Assembly: GCA_022013635.1 (NCBI GenBank)
Contig: JAKLPX010000398.1
Location: forward strand, 1 to 9,194
Source: Candidatus Delongbacteria bacterium
GTDB lineage: Bacteria; UBA4055
Direction: 5' to 3'
Length of the DNA stretch: 9,194 nt
The position numbers and the translations under genes are program-made. Shown in pieces: positions 1 through 6,449 of the stretch (the first letter of the stretch is position 1; each line of letters opens with the position of its first letter). Under the pieces are notes generated by a model that saw only the letters and a program-made list of their open reading frames with translations, searched no databases and was not told the DNA's origin.

Positions 1-1
1 A

Positions 2-175
2 CATTTAGTCGAAGAATATAATCTCGAATATCCCAAAGCTTTTATTTCAGAGCAGAATGACAGCATGGAGGTATCTTTAAAAGAACTGGATAAGATTTGG
101 GATTATACATATAACAACTCGTTGTTCGAGCAATATGTTGTTGCTGAAGTGAACTATTATCTGTTTGAACATTAA
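2..175 (+). CDS. C-terminal end of an unrecognised protein (5' truncated by window edge)
   Basis: An open frame enters from the left edge and ends at TAA (173-175), giving 57 visible residues that end in NYYLFEH. The visible part is acidic and rich in aromatic residues (for example KIWDYTYNN), with no membrane segment and no Cys. I do not recognise the family. The stop lies only 10 bases before the ATG of the UGA-containing gene, on the same strand, so the two are probably co-transcribed. Its function may therefore relate to the selenoprotein/permease module, but that is inference from position alone. The reading frame is secure because it runs without interruption to a stop followed directly by a ribosome binding site for the next gene. 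Identity would need the upstream sequence. Confidence 0.6.
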   Translation, partial: HLVEEYNLEYPKAFISEQNDSMEVSLKELDKIWDYTYNNSLFEQYVVAEVNYYLFEH

Positions 176-185
176 GGAAAAATTT

Positions 186-512
186 ATGAGCAATCTGATA
201 TATGTTGAACCTGTGCTGATTGAATATCTGAAAAAAAGAAACCGAATTCTCACAATTTCAGACGAATATGTGATGGCAGGCTGATGAAACGCCTACAAAA
301 CACCGTCCGGGCAGATGGTGAGGCCAGATAAAATGTACAGAGTCAAGAAACTTGAGGATTTTATAATGTACAGCTATGAAGGGTGTGAATTATATATCGA
401 AAAACCTCTTCACTTTGAAGGTTCTGAATTTCTATTAGTTTATGAAGGAAGATACAGAATAAAGTTTGATAAAGATGATTTAAGAATTTTAAAGCTTGAG
501 ACAAAAAAATGA
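186..512 (+). CDS. Predicted tandem-selenocysteine (UU) small protein, CC/Se-motif type
   Basis: Reading from ATG 186 gives 32 residues ending in YVMAG. Two consecutive in-frame TGA codons follow (282-284 and 285-287), then 74 more residues beginning NAYKTPSGQM and ending at TGA 510-512. If both internal UGA codons are read as selenocysteine, the product is 108 residues with Sec33-Sec34. The start is supported by AAGGA about 7 bases upstream and by the 10-base gap after the previous gene. A start inside the downstream part (315) has no good ribosome binding site and would remove the conserved-looking N-terminal half. The layout matches what I recall of small CC/Se-motif (seleno)proteins: a short beta/alpha N-terminus, a Cys/Sec pair after a Gly, a Pro-Gly stretch, then a segment like EGCELYIEKPL. 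These are soluble and likely bind soft metals. The gene overlaps the downstream permease by ATGA. Selenocysteine assignment is inference; the alternative is a broken gene with two adjacent nonsense codons. Confidence 0.75.
291..324 (+). promoter_or_regulatory. SECIS-like hairpin just after the UGA-UGA pair
   Basis: Bases 301-307 (CACCGTC) pair with 314-320 (GATGGTG), seven pairs including one G-U, around a six-base loop CGGGCA (308-313). A lower stem GCCT (291-294) with AGGC (321-324) closes it, with a six-base bulge (295-300) on the 5' side. The loop begins 20 bases after the second UGA and 23 after the first, and has G at its second position. Both agree with the known form of bacterial SECIS elements (loop about 16-37 bases after UGA, G among the first two loop bases). 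It lies inside the coding frame, as bacterial SECIS elements do. No folding energy was calculated. Confidence 0.65.
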
Positions 513-991
513 TCTTCACACTTTCTATCTACATAGTTACTACAGCCTTGCTATTGCTCTCTTTCTTTAAAAACAAGACTAAAACGAAGATTGCTCTGCG
601 TAAATCATGGCGATCTTTTGAGAATATTCTTCCTCAGTTCCTTTCGGTTCTGATGCTCATAGGTATCATTCTTTCTATTTTAAGCCCGGAAACAATTTCA
701 ATGCTGCTCGGTAAAGATTCGGGATGGTTCGGTGTGGCTTCTGCATCATTAATCGGTTCGATTACCCTGATACCCGGATTCATCGCTTTTCCTCTTGCTT
801 CAGCACTTTTGAAAAGTGGTGCGGCTTATGCACAGATCGCCGCTTTCATTTCCACGCTCATGATGGTCGGAGTAGTCACTTTTCCAATGGAAATAAAATT
901 TTTCGGTAAGAAATCAACTCTTATCAGAAATTCTTTTGCATTCGTTTTCTCGATTTTGATAGCCGTTATAATCGAAGCGGTGTTAGAATGA
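509..991 (+). CDS. Half-size permease, ArsP/YraQ-like (first of pair)
   Basis: This is a 160-residue, strongly hydrophobic inner-membrane protein. Likely membrane segments are at about 1-20, 40-60, 73-104, 108-132 and 140-158. Residues 83-97 (GSITLIPGFIAFPLA) form a glycine/proline-rich membrane motif followed by LLKSG, the hallmark I associate with permeases of the ArsP/YraQ (DUF318) type. Full-length members of that superfamily are roughly twice this size and contain two such motifs, so this looks like one half of a split transporter. ArsP proteins export trivalent organoarsenicals, which makes a soft metal or organometal substrate plausible here, though not shown. The ATG overlaps the stop of the UGA-containing gene (ATGA, 509-512), and its own stop overlaps the next permease start, so translation is probably coupled. 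No strong independent ribosome binding site is seen. Confidence 0.8.
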   Translation: MIFTLSIYIVTTALLLLSFFKNKTKTKIALRKSWRSFENILPQFLSVLMLIGIILSILSPETISMLLGKDSGWFGVASASLIGSITLIPGFIAFPLASALLKSGAAYAQIAAFISTLMMVGVVTFPMEIKFFGKKSTLIRNSFAFVFSILIAVIIEAVLE

Positions 992-1533
992 AGTATAAAA
1001 TTAAACATATAATTAAAAAATACCGCTTCTTTTTTATACTTCTGACAGTAAATTTTGCTTTGCTAACCTATGATTTCAGCCTTGGTGCTAATGCTTTCAA
1101 ACTAACCGGGGTGAATTTGCTTGAGATGCTCTCCATACTACCGCCTGTATTTATACTTCTCGGGCTGCTTGATGTATGGGTGGATAAAGCCCTTATGATC
1201 AAACTAACTGGTGAAGGTTCAGGTTTAAAAGGCGCATTAATTGCATTCCTTATAGGTTCACTTGCAGCAGGTCCACTATATGCGGCATTTCCGATCGCAG
1301 GTGTTATGCTGAAAAAATCGAGCAAGTTCTCAAATGTAATCATTTTCCTTGGTGCTTGGTCAACTACTAAAGTACCAATGCTCATATTTGAAGCTTCATC
1401 AATGGGAGTTAAATTTACTGTGTTGAGATTTCTACTCAACCTGCCTGTTATAGTCCTGATTGCTGTCATCATGGAGAAAATGCTTTCAAAAGAAGAAAAG
1501 ACTGAGATCTACGAGAAAGCTGAGAAATTATAA
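988..1533 (+). CDS. Half-size permease, ArsP/YraQ-like (second of pair)
   Basis: This is a 181-residue membrane protein with likely segments at about 12-31, 44-65, 80-108, 115-137 and 145-166, a basic N-terminus and a charged C-terminal tail (KEEKTEIYEKAEKL). Residues 90-104 (GSLAAGPLYAAFPIA) followed by LKK mirror the motif of the upstream permease, with GS and AFP-A in the same register. The two proteins therefore look like the N- and C-terminal halves of one ArsP/YraQ-type transporter, encoded separately and acting as a heterodimer. A second polar membrane motif, WSTTKVPML (about 124-132), may line the path. The start overlaps the previous stop (ATGA, 988-991). It is the last gene of the operon before a convergent gene. 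The substrate is not readable from sequence; export of a metal, metalloid or organometal is inferred from the family and the selenoprotein neighbour. Confidence 0.8.
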   Translation: MKYKIKHIIKKYRFFFILLTVNFALLTYDFSLGANAFKLTGVNLLEMLSILPPVFILLGLLDVWVDKALMIKLTGEGSGLKGALIAFLIGSLAAGPLYAAFPIAGVMLKKSSKFSNVIIFLGAWSTTKVPMLIFEASSMGVKFTVLRFLLNLPVIVLIAVIMEKMLSKEEKTEIYEKAEKL

Positions 1534-1553
1534 AAAATGGAGTGTTGAATGTT

Positions 1554-1589
1554 TTGCGGTTTAATGATTTTTGTAAACAATAACCGCAG
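1554..1589 (+). terminator. Possible weak terminator after the permease operon
   Basis: TGCGGTT (1555-1561) is complementary to AACCGCA (1582-1588), extendable by one G-U pair, with a 20-base loop. A T-rich stretch (TTCTTCTTC) follows on the + strand. It lies between the permease stop (1533) and the convergent barrel gene stop (1640). The large loop and broken T-run make it a weak candidate; nothing better was seen in this 106-base gap. Confidence 0.3.
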
Positions 1590-1639
1590 TTCTTCTTCGG
1601 TAAATGCGACGAGAAGAGTTAAGTCCAAAAATATTCCGG

Positions 1640-2899
1640 TCAGAAATACAAACTTAATTTCAATTCTATTTTACTTTGATATGCTTTACTGCCGTACTCA
1701 CTAATTTTCTTACCTGAAAAAATAATAGGAGTAAGCAATATTTCTGAATTGGTAATAGGTTTATAGCTTAACGGCATACCGATTACAAGGCTTTCGTCGT
1801 TTATGTTGTAAATACTATAAACTGAAGGCGTAAAATATAGCCAGCCGAAAGGTTCCGGGTATGATAATTTCAGATAAACATAATCCCTCATCAGGTTGCT
1901 GACACTGAAAAATTTTTTATTGATACCGGTTATAACTGCAGTTGTAGCCGAATCAGCTGAAAATGTATAATCGTAATAATCGCTGAATTCACTACAGTTC
2001 ATTGCAGACTGGTTGTGGTAATATTCTAGGATTGTCGTTACATTCTGGCTGCTTAGCCATCTGATACCTGCAAGGTAAGATACTGCATCCGACGATTCTG
2101 TTGCAAGCCCGCTGTTCTGGATATTAAACCTTTCCTGATCTTTCAAATAGGCAAATTCACCGTGGATTTCAAGATTAGTGCTTATATTTTTCGCAAAATC
2201 AGCTCCGATTTTTTTTGAATTTACTTCACTGTAATAAGCCATGACTTCGACATCGGTATCGTAGATCAAAAAATACAATTTGCCTGCGAGATCGGTATCT
2301 TTAAGCTCGGATGTTCTTTCGTTAATTTTCTTAACTCCGGGGAATACGGTTAAATCGAAAGTCAGATTGGTGAGAGCCGAAGACGAAAGACTTTTGTTGA
2401 ATTGATAATTTACCGAAAATGTTCCTGCCTGAGAAAGCTCGGGGTTCTCAGGATCTTTCACTGGATTAACGAATCCTGCAGGATTAAAAGCATATCCTTT
2501 TCCCCAATTATAGGCTTTCTTACCAGCAATAAGGGAAGAGTTAAGAGAGAAATTCATAGTTCCGTAAAGCTCGGTAAAATCAAAATTATAATTACTGTCA
2601 TCATAGTATTCTGTCAGTGTTTTGAAAAAAACTCCTATGTCTTTTGTTTGATAATCCCCGTTAAAGTAAAATGAACCGGTGTATGTGCTGAAAAAATCTG
2701 ACAGATCGTCATCTTGATACTGCAGCTTGTAAAATGGAGAAGTATCGCGAATCTTTAATAAAGAGTATTTTAGATCAATATTACCGCTGAACTGAATTTT
2801 CTCCACAGAATTTTCTACCTCAGAAATATCAAATGAATATTCCCCTGCAAAAGAAATTCCGACTGACATGATTAAAGTTAGGGCTGTTAAAATTTTCAT
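1640..2899 (-). CDS. Outer-membrane beta-barrel protein with signal peptide
   Basis: This is a 419-residue protein. It starts with a signal peptide (MKILTALTLIMSVGISFAG, likely cut after Ala18) and continues with many alternating amphipathic strands rich in Tyr, Phe, Ser and Asn. It ends in LKLSLYF: a terminal aromatic residue after an amphipathic strand is the classic signature of proteins inserted by the BAM complex. No transmembrane helices follow the signal peptide. The conserved-looking patch KKAYNWGKGYAFNP (near 127-140) resembles the region in some porin-like families where a strand meets a plug or loop, but I cannot name the family. The start codon overlaps the stop of the LolA-like gene (ATGA, 2896-2899), so it is the last gene of the ABC exporter operon. 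That position suggests it is the outer-membrane partner or client of the ABC/LolA pair. No internal duplication or truncation seen. Confidence 0.75.
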   Translation of the reverse strand: MKILTALTLIMSVGISFAGEYSFDISEVENSVEKIQFSGNIDLKYSLLKIRDTSPFYKLQYQDDDLSDFFSTYTGSFYFNGDYQTKDIGVFFKTLTEYYDDSNYNFDFTELYGTMNFSLNSSLIAGKKAYNWGKGYAFNPAGFVNPVKDPENPELSQAGTFSVNYQFNKSLSSSALTNLTFDLTVFPGVKKINERTSELKDTDLAGKLYFLIYDTDVEVMAYYSEVNSKKIGADFAKNISTNLEIHGEFAYLKDQERFNIQNSGLATESSDAVSYLAGIRWLSSQNVTTILEYYHNQSAMNCSEFSDYYDYTFSADSATTAVITGINKKFFSVSNLMRDYVYLKLSYPEPFGWLYFTPSVYSIYNINDESLVIGMPLSYKPITNSEILLTPIIFSGKKISEYGSKAYQSKIELKLSLYF

Positions 2900-3636
2900 A
2901 ATTTTCTCAAACTTTCCAGTTTAGACATATAGTTAACGGTGAATATCTCATCATCGAATTGACGGGTTTTTACCTGAGAATATATCATTACTGACAGGTA
3001 ACCTTTATAAAGAGGGCTGTGTGTCTCTATAGTTGCAGGCCTTGTCAAACCGTTTCCAAAATCTATAATATCTTTGAAATCAAGGGTTTTTATCAACATT
3101 CCGCTTGAAGAATAGCATTCGATTTTTGTCAAAATATCGTCTTTTGTTGCCCACATTTTTAATTTATCGTAAGCAACAGTTTTGTTTTTTGCTTTTAAAT
3201 TCAGAATTACTGACTTGTCTGCCTCTTCCATTTTTTCAACATCATATTCAACACTGTATTCCACCTGCATAATGTCGGAATTATTAAAAACTCCTCCGGT
3301 AATTGACTGCAGGCTTGTGATGCGGATAGGTTTTCCTACATTCGGAATATAAAGCCACATATTGTCTCCAAGTCTTAGCGTGGAACGGCCTTTTTCGCTC
3401 GCAGGAGAAATATACAGCATCGCCATTTTATCTTTACCTTTTTTTACAGTGAAAAAAACAAATTCCTTTTTCTTGCCGTCAGGCTCGATATTAATAAGTT
3501 TGCGGTATGTTTCATAACTTTCAGGCATAAGTTTAGCATCAATTCTTTTCAGGATTTCATTACCGTCAGCCGCATTTAAGGGAGCGGAAATCAAGACAAC
3601 GATAAGTAAAGTCAGTATATTAAGATGTTTTTTCAT
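2896..3636 (-). CDS. Outer membrane lipoprotein-sorting protein, LolA-like
   Basis: This is a 246-residue protein with a signal peptide (MKKHLNILTLLIVVLISAPLNA, cut near residue 22) and a periplasmic domain of antiparallel strands. The pattern of repeated beta strands (KEFVFFTVKKGKDKMAMLYISP, split over about 57-78; then RSTLRLGDNMWLYIPNVGK; a later MWATKDDILTKIECY) is that of the outer membrane lipoprotein-sorting family related to LolA/LolB. These domains carry lipidic cargo across the periplasm. There is no lipobox Cys, so it should be soluble or loosely associated rather than a lipoprotein. A strong ribosome binding site (GGAGG) lies just upstream of the ATG. It sits between an ABC permease gene and a barrel gene, the order expected of an inner- to outer-membrane transfer path. 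The cargo (lipoprotein, lipid or other hydrophobic molecule) cannot be read from sequence. Confidence 0.8.
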   Translation of the reverse strand: MKKHLNILTLLIVVLISAPLNAADGNEILKRIDAKLMPESYETYRKLINIEPDGKKKEFVFFTVKKGKDKMAMLYISPASEKGRSTLRLGDNMWLYIPNVGKPIRITSLQSITGGVFNNSDIMQVEYSVEYDVEKMEEADKSVILNLKAKNKTVAYDKLKMWATKDDILTKIECYSSSGMLIKTLDFKDIIDFGNGLTRPATIETHSPLYKGYLSVMIYSQVKTRQFDDEIFTVNYMSKLESLRKL

Positions 3637-3671
3637 TAGATAACCTCCATTGATAATTTAAAGAATTCATT

Positions 3672-4922
3672 TTATACATGTCGGAGAGCTTCAACCGGTT
3701 CCATTTTCGAAGCTTTGATTGCAGGCTGAAGGCTTGCTGCAGCTGATATTAATATTACGATTGCAACCGTCATAATTATTTCGTTTGCCGGTATTTCGGG
3801 AGAAAGAACTATTTGCATATTTCCGAAAATAAAATTAAGTTTGGTGATTCTGATAACCGTAAGTATTCCTGCTCCGATAATATTTCCGGTCATAGCACTG
3901 AAAAAACCTAGAAGCAGACCTTCGGTCAGAAAAAGAGCCAGAATCTTTATTGGAGGAGTGCCTATAGAAGCTATCGTTCCTATCTCGCCGATCCTCTCAT
4001 AAACAGACATCATCATCACATTTAATATACTGATCAAAACGATCGAAATCAGAACAATTCTTACTACGAGTATCAGTAAAGTAACAATTTTGGCAATGCT
4101 TGCAAAAGGTGAGAGTTCTTCCCATGAATGAATTTCAAGCACAGGCTTTCCGGTAACTTCATCTTTAATTTGTTCAAGATCTTTTTTCAAGCTGCCTACA
4201 ACCTTACTCATAGCTGAAAGGTCATTTAATTTGATTGCCATTTCAGTAATTGATCCGTCTTCGATACGCAAAAGCTCGCGCGCATCCTTAATGTGCATAT
4301 ATCCGTCTTTTCCCTGTGGTCCGAGAATGTTTTCCGAAATCCCGGAAATTTTAAAAGACATTCCGTTGACCGAACCGTCTTTATTCGTGGCTACAAGAAC
4401 AACTTCGCTACCGATTTTAAGACCCAGTCCGGATGCTATATTTATAGGTATTACTAAAGCTCCCGGTGCAACAAAAGTATCCGAACCGTTATCACCCTCT
4501 TTAATTCTTCCGGTCAGAGCCGTACAGGTTTTGCTTTCCATTGCAGGATCAACCGCTGTAAAACGCATGCTTGTTGTTTGGACATAATTACTTATCATAC
4601 CGCCAAACCGGATCCTCGTAGTTTGCGCCTTTATCTGCGGATATTTTGCAAGTGCAGACTCGATTTTCTGAAGGTTATTTTCAGTCACAGTTAAATCTAA
4701 AGGCAGGTTGTCAATTGATCCGACATATCCTTTTTTGTGTATCTGCATATCTCCGAGGTTTGAATTGGTGATAATACCGATAACTTCGCTTTTAAAAGAA
4801 TTTCCTATTCCGCTGAAAACTATTACCAGGGCTACGCCTATGGTTATTAAGGATGAAGTAAGAAGCGTTCTGCGTTTGTAGCGCATCAGATTACGCCACG
4901 CGATTTTAATAATATTTTTCAT
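3672..4922 (-). CDS. ABC transporter permease, MacB/FtsX (LolC/E-like) family
   Basis: This 416-residue inner-membrane protein has the MacB/FtsX topology: a basic N-terminus (WRNLMRYKRRTLLTSS), one membrane helix at about 20-42, a large periplasmic domain (about 45-270), and three C-terminal helices at about 277-305, 323-355 and 380-400. The cytoplasmic stretch MSVYERIGEIGTIASIG after the second helix is the coupling region typical of the family. The C-terminus KASKMEPVEALRHV is its usual ending. Such permeases do not move substrate through a channel; they use ATP hydrolysis to drive periplasmic work, such as lipoprotein release (LolCDE) or extrusion (MacB). The start is 2 bases after the ATPase stop, with a G-rich ribosome binding site inside the end of the ATPase gene, so the two are coupled. 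The permease probably acts as a homodimer with the ATPase, since only one permease gene is present. Which subfamily (MacB-like or LolC/E-like) remains open. Confidence 0.88.
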   Translation of the reverse strand: MKNIIKIAWRNLMRYKRRTLLTSSLITIGVALVIVFSGIGNSFKSEVIGIITNSNLGDMQIHKKGYVGSIDNLPLDLTVTENNLQKIESALAKYPQIKAQTTRIRFGGMISNYVQTTSMRFTAVDPAMESKTCTALTGRIKEGDNGSDTFVAPGALVIPINIASGLGLKIGSEVVLVATNKDGSVNGMSFKISGISENILGPQGKDGYMHIKDARELLRIEDGSITEMAIKLNDLSAMSKVVGSLKKDLEQIKDEVTGKPVLEIHSWEELSPFASIAKIVTLLILVVRIVLISIVLISILNVMMMSVYERIGEIGTIASIGTPPIKILALFLTEGLLLGFFSAMTGNIIGAGILTVIRITKLNFIFGNMQIVLSPEIPANEIIMTVAIVILISAAASLQPAIKASKMEPVEALRHV

Positions 4923-4924
4923 TA

Positions 4925-5617
4925 TTATTCCCCCCGCTTTTCAGTTTTTGTGATCTGCCCGTCTTCCATTGTATAGACAATATCGGCTTCACCAACAACT
5001 TTCAGATCGTGGGTGGCAAAGATGAAGGAGGCATCAAATTCGTTTTTCATCTCGTGCATAAGATTAATTACTTTAAAAGCAGTGGCATGATCAAGATTGG
5101 CAGTCGGCTCGTCTGCGAGCACGATTTTAGGCTGAGTCACAAGGGCTCTGGCGACGGCAACCCTCTGTTTCTGCCCGCCTGACAGTTGAGCGGGATATTT
5201 GTCCTTCTGATCTGTCATACCGACTTTAGCGAGCAACTGATCAATTCTTGTCTTTCTTTCAGGTGCAGGAACATTTTGAACCATTATGAGAGGGTATTCA
5301 ATGTTCTCATAGACAGTCAGAACTGGTATAAGATTAAAGTTCTGAAAAATAAACCCGATTTTATCACCGCGAAATTTGGCGGAATCTTTTCTGTTCATTC
5401 CGCTGACTTCAGTTCCGTCAACAAATATTTTGCCTTCCGTAGGCTGATCGAGGCAACCTATCAGATTCAGCAAGGTTGTTTTTCCGCTACCCGATGGCCC
5501 GACAAAAGAAATAAATTTTCCGGCTTCCAATTCTAAATTTAATCCTTTTAGAGCCGGTACTTCAATTTCTCCGCTTCGGTAATTTTTTTTTGTATTTTCC
5601 AGCACAACTAAGTTCAT
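4925..5617 (-). CDS. ABC transporter ATP-binding protein, MacB/LolD type
   Basis: This is the complete nucleotide-binding subunit. Counting from the longer ATG at 5623, it has Walker A GPSGSGKTT (42-50), Q-loop Gln94 (FIFQNFNLIP), signature LSGGQKQRVAVARA (147-160), Walker B VLADEP with catalytic Glu (168-173), D-loop (ANLD) and switch His205 (THD). The FQNFNLIPVLTVYEN stretch and overall size (about 230 residues) are typical of the MacB/LolD/FtsE class that pairs with FtsX-type permeases. Two ATGs are possible. The first (5623) has only 1 base between GGAG and ATG; the second (5617) has 7, so I prefer 5617, which removes two residues. It is the first gene of the four-gene exporter operon and lies 79 bases from the hairpin terminator of the unit upstream. 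It energises the permease encoded directly downstream. Confidence 0.92.
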   Translation of the reverse strand: MNLVVLENTKKNYRSGEIEVPALKGLNLELEAGKFISFVGPSGSGKTTLLNLIGCLDQPTEGKIFVDGTEVSGMNRKDSAKFRGDKIGFIFQNFNLIPVLTVYENIEYPLIMVQNVPAPERKTRIDQLLAKVGMTDQKDKYPAQLSGGQKQRVAVARALVTQPKIVLADEPTANLDHATAFKVINLMHEMKNEFDASFIFATHDLKVVGEADIVYTMEDGQITKTEKRGE

Positions 5618-5695
5618 ATTCATACTCCAAGGTTAAAATTGCAGTGTATGTGTAAACGGTTATGAAAGGAATTTATTCTAAATGAAATTAAATAT

Positions 5696-5716
5696 CGGGC
5701 ACGATAACCGTGCCCG
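5696..5716 (-). terminator. Hairpin terminator after the PadR/His-rich unit
   Basis: CGGGCACG (5696-5703) and CGTGCCCG (5709-5716) form a perfect eight-pair GC-rich stem with a five-base loop. On the - strand the stem is followed by an A/T-rich stretch (ATATTTAATTTCATTT) with only a modest T-run. It lies 22 bases beyond the stop of the His-rich gene and before the ABC operon, so it probably separates the two - strand units. On the + strand no T-run follows. Confidence 0.7.
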
Positions 5717-5738
5717 TAAAGCAGATACAATAAAGAGA

Positions 5739-6011
5739 TTATTTTTTGTGTTCTTCGATCTCTTCTTCAACGCCTTTCACTTCTTTCAGAAGTAAAGCTT
5801 TGTAAGTTTCCAACTCTTCAATAATCTCTTCTTTTGAGATGAACTTTCTTTTGAATCCGTGGTGACCACCGCAACCGCATTTTGTTTCCATTTCTCTCTT
5901 CTCGCATCCGCATTGTATTTCATGCTCAGTGCATTTACACTTTTCTTCATGATGATGATGATGTCCATGGTGATGGTGTTTCCCGTGGTGTTCGTGATGT
6001 CCGTTGCACAT
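5739..6011 (-). CDS. His/Cys-rich small metal-binding protein with C-terminal coiled coil
   Basis: This is a 90-residue protein with two parts. Residues 1-53 are extremely rich in metal ligands: 16 of the 17 His in the protein, including runs of four and five, and all 7 Cys, six of them arranged as three CxC pairs (CKC, CGC, CGC). Residues 54-90 are a charged amphipathic helix (EEIIEELETYKALLLKEVKGVEEEIEEHKK, about 61-90) likely to form a coiled coil and oligomerise. There is no signal peptide, so it should be cytosolic. A clear ribosome binding site (GGAG, 6 bases before ATG) supports the start. It is the second gene after a Cys-rich PadR regulator (18-base gap), so it is probably metal- or stress-controlled. 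The likely role is binding, buffering or delivering a transition metal; which one (Ni, Zn, Cu, Co) cannot be told. It recalls the small proteins often found beside PadR regulators (DUF5320-like), an uncertain match. Confidence 0.75.
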   Translation of the reverse strand: MCNGHHEHHGKHHHHGHHHHHEEKCKCTEHEIQCGCEKREMETKCGCGGHHGFKRKFISKEEIIEELETYKALLLKEVKGVEEEIEEHKK

Positions 6012-6029
6012 AATGATCTCCTTTTCAGG

Positions 6030-6395
6030 TTAGTTTTTGGGTTTGTTATTGTATGTTTTCTGAAAATAGCTTAAGAACTGAATTTTAGCCTCGAGATGAG
6101 CTGCCCAATCCGACAGCAGTTCAAGTCCGCTTTCTGTAATACGGTAAACCCTTTTAGCCGGTCCGCTTTCCTGCATCTGCCAGTCGGATATTACGAAGTT
6201 GTTGCTTTCAAGCTTTCTTAGAACTCTGTAAACGGCACCGGAATCAGGCTCTTTAAGAATTAAGTCGTTCTTTTTCATATAATCCGAGAGTTCGTATCCG
6301 CAGAAAGCATTACCCCTCAGTATCAACAGTAGCCATGGTTCAAGATATCTCGGGCTTTTTTTCTGGGGCGTACAGCAGCACTTACTTTTACACAT
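6030..6395 (-). CDS. PadR-family transcriptional regulator with Cys-rich N-terminus
   Basis: This is a 121-residue winged-helix regulator. After a short Cys-rich leader (MCKSKCCCTP: Cys2, 6, 7, 8) come the PadR features: LEPWLLLILRGNAFCGYELSDYM as first helices, PDSGAVYRVLRKLESNNFV as the recognition helix region, and GPAKRVYRITESGLELL as the wing. The C-terminal helix (about 96-115) should form the dimer. I chose ATG 6395 because GGGAG lies 5 bases upstream; an in-frame TTG at 6419 would add eight residues but has no such site. Many PadR proteins repress neighbouring transporter or detoxification genes. Here the downstream partner is the His/Cys-rich protein, and the leader cysteines may sense a metal or thiol stress; this is inference. 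It is divergent from arsR, with its own near-perfect promoter and an inverted repeat over the -10 region that may be its own operator. Confidence 0.87.
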   Translation of the reverse strand: MCKSKCCCTPQKKSPRYLEPWLLLILRGNAFCGYELSDYMKKNDLILKEPDSGAVYRVLRKLESNNFVISDWQMQESGPAKRVYRITESGLELLSDWAAHLEAKIQFLSYFQKTYNNKPKN

Positions 6396-6433
6396 CACAA
6401 CTCCCTTGAATGTTTGCAATTTATAGATGTTTT

Positions 6434-6449
6434 ATACACCTGTATGTAT
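6434..6449. promoter_or_regulatory. Candidate PadR operator (inverted repeat)
   Basis: ATACA (6434-6438) and TGTAT (6445-6449) form an inverted repeat separated by six bases. The site overlaps the -10 box and probable start site of the - strand padR promoter, the position expected of an autorepressor. Spaced ATAC/GTAT or ATGT/ACAT repeats are common PadR targets. A related TGTATGT word recurs at 5645-5651 upstream of the ABC operon. The site is short, so chance cannot be excluded. Confidence 0.4.

Noticed and set aside
315..512. A separate 65-residue gene starting at the internal codon at 315.
   Set aside because: Its start lies inside the SECIS-like stem, has no ribosome binding site of its own, and the frame extends back through the UGA pair to a well-placed ATG at 186.
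1549..1710. A 53-codon + strand frame with GGAG upstream (begins MFCGLMIFVNNN).
   Set aside because: It runs antisense into the end of the barrel gene, shows no recognisable domain, and its composition looks like chance; I could not support it as a gene.
5859..6074. A + strand frame of 71 codons rich in Met and Val opposite the His-rich gene.
   Set aside because: The Met/Val runs are the antisense reading of His (CAT/CAC) codons, so this is a shadow of the real gene.
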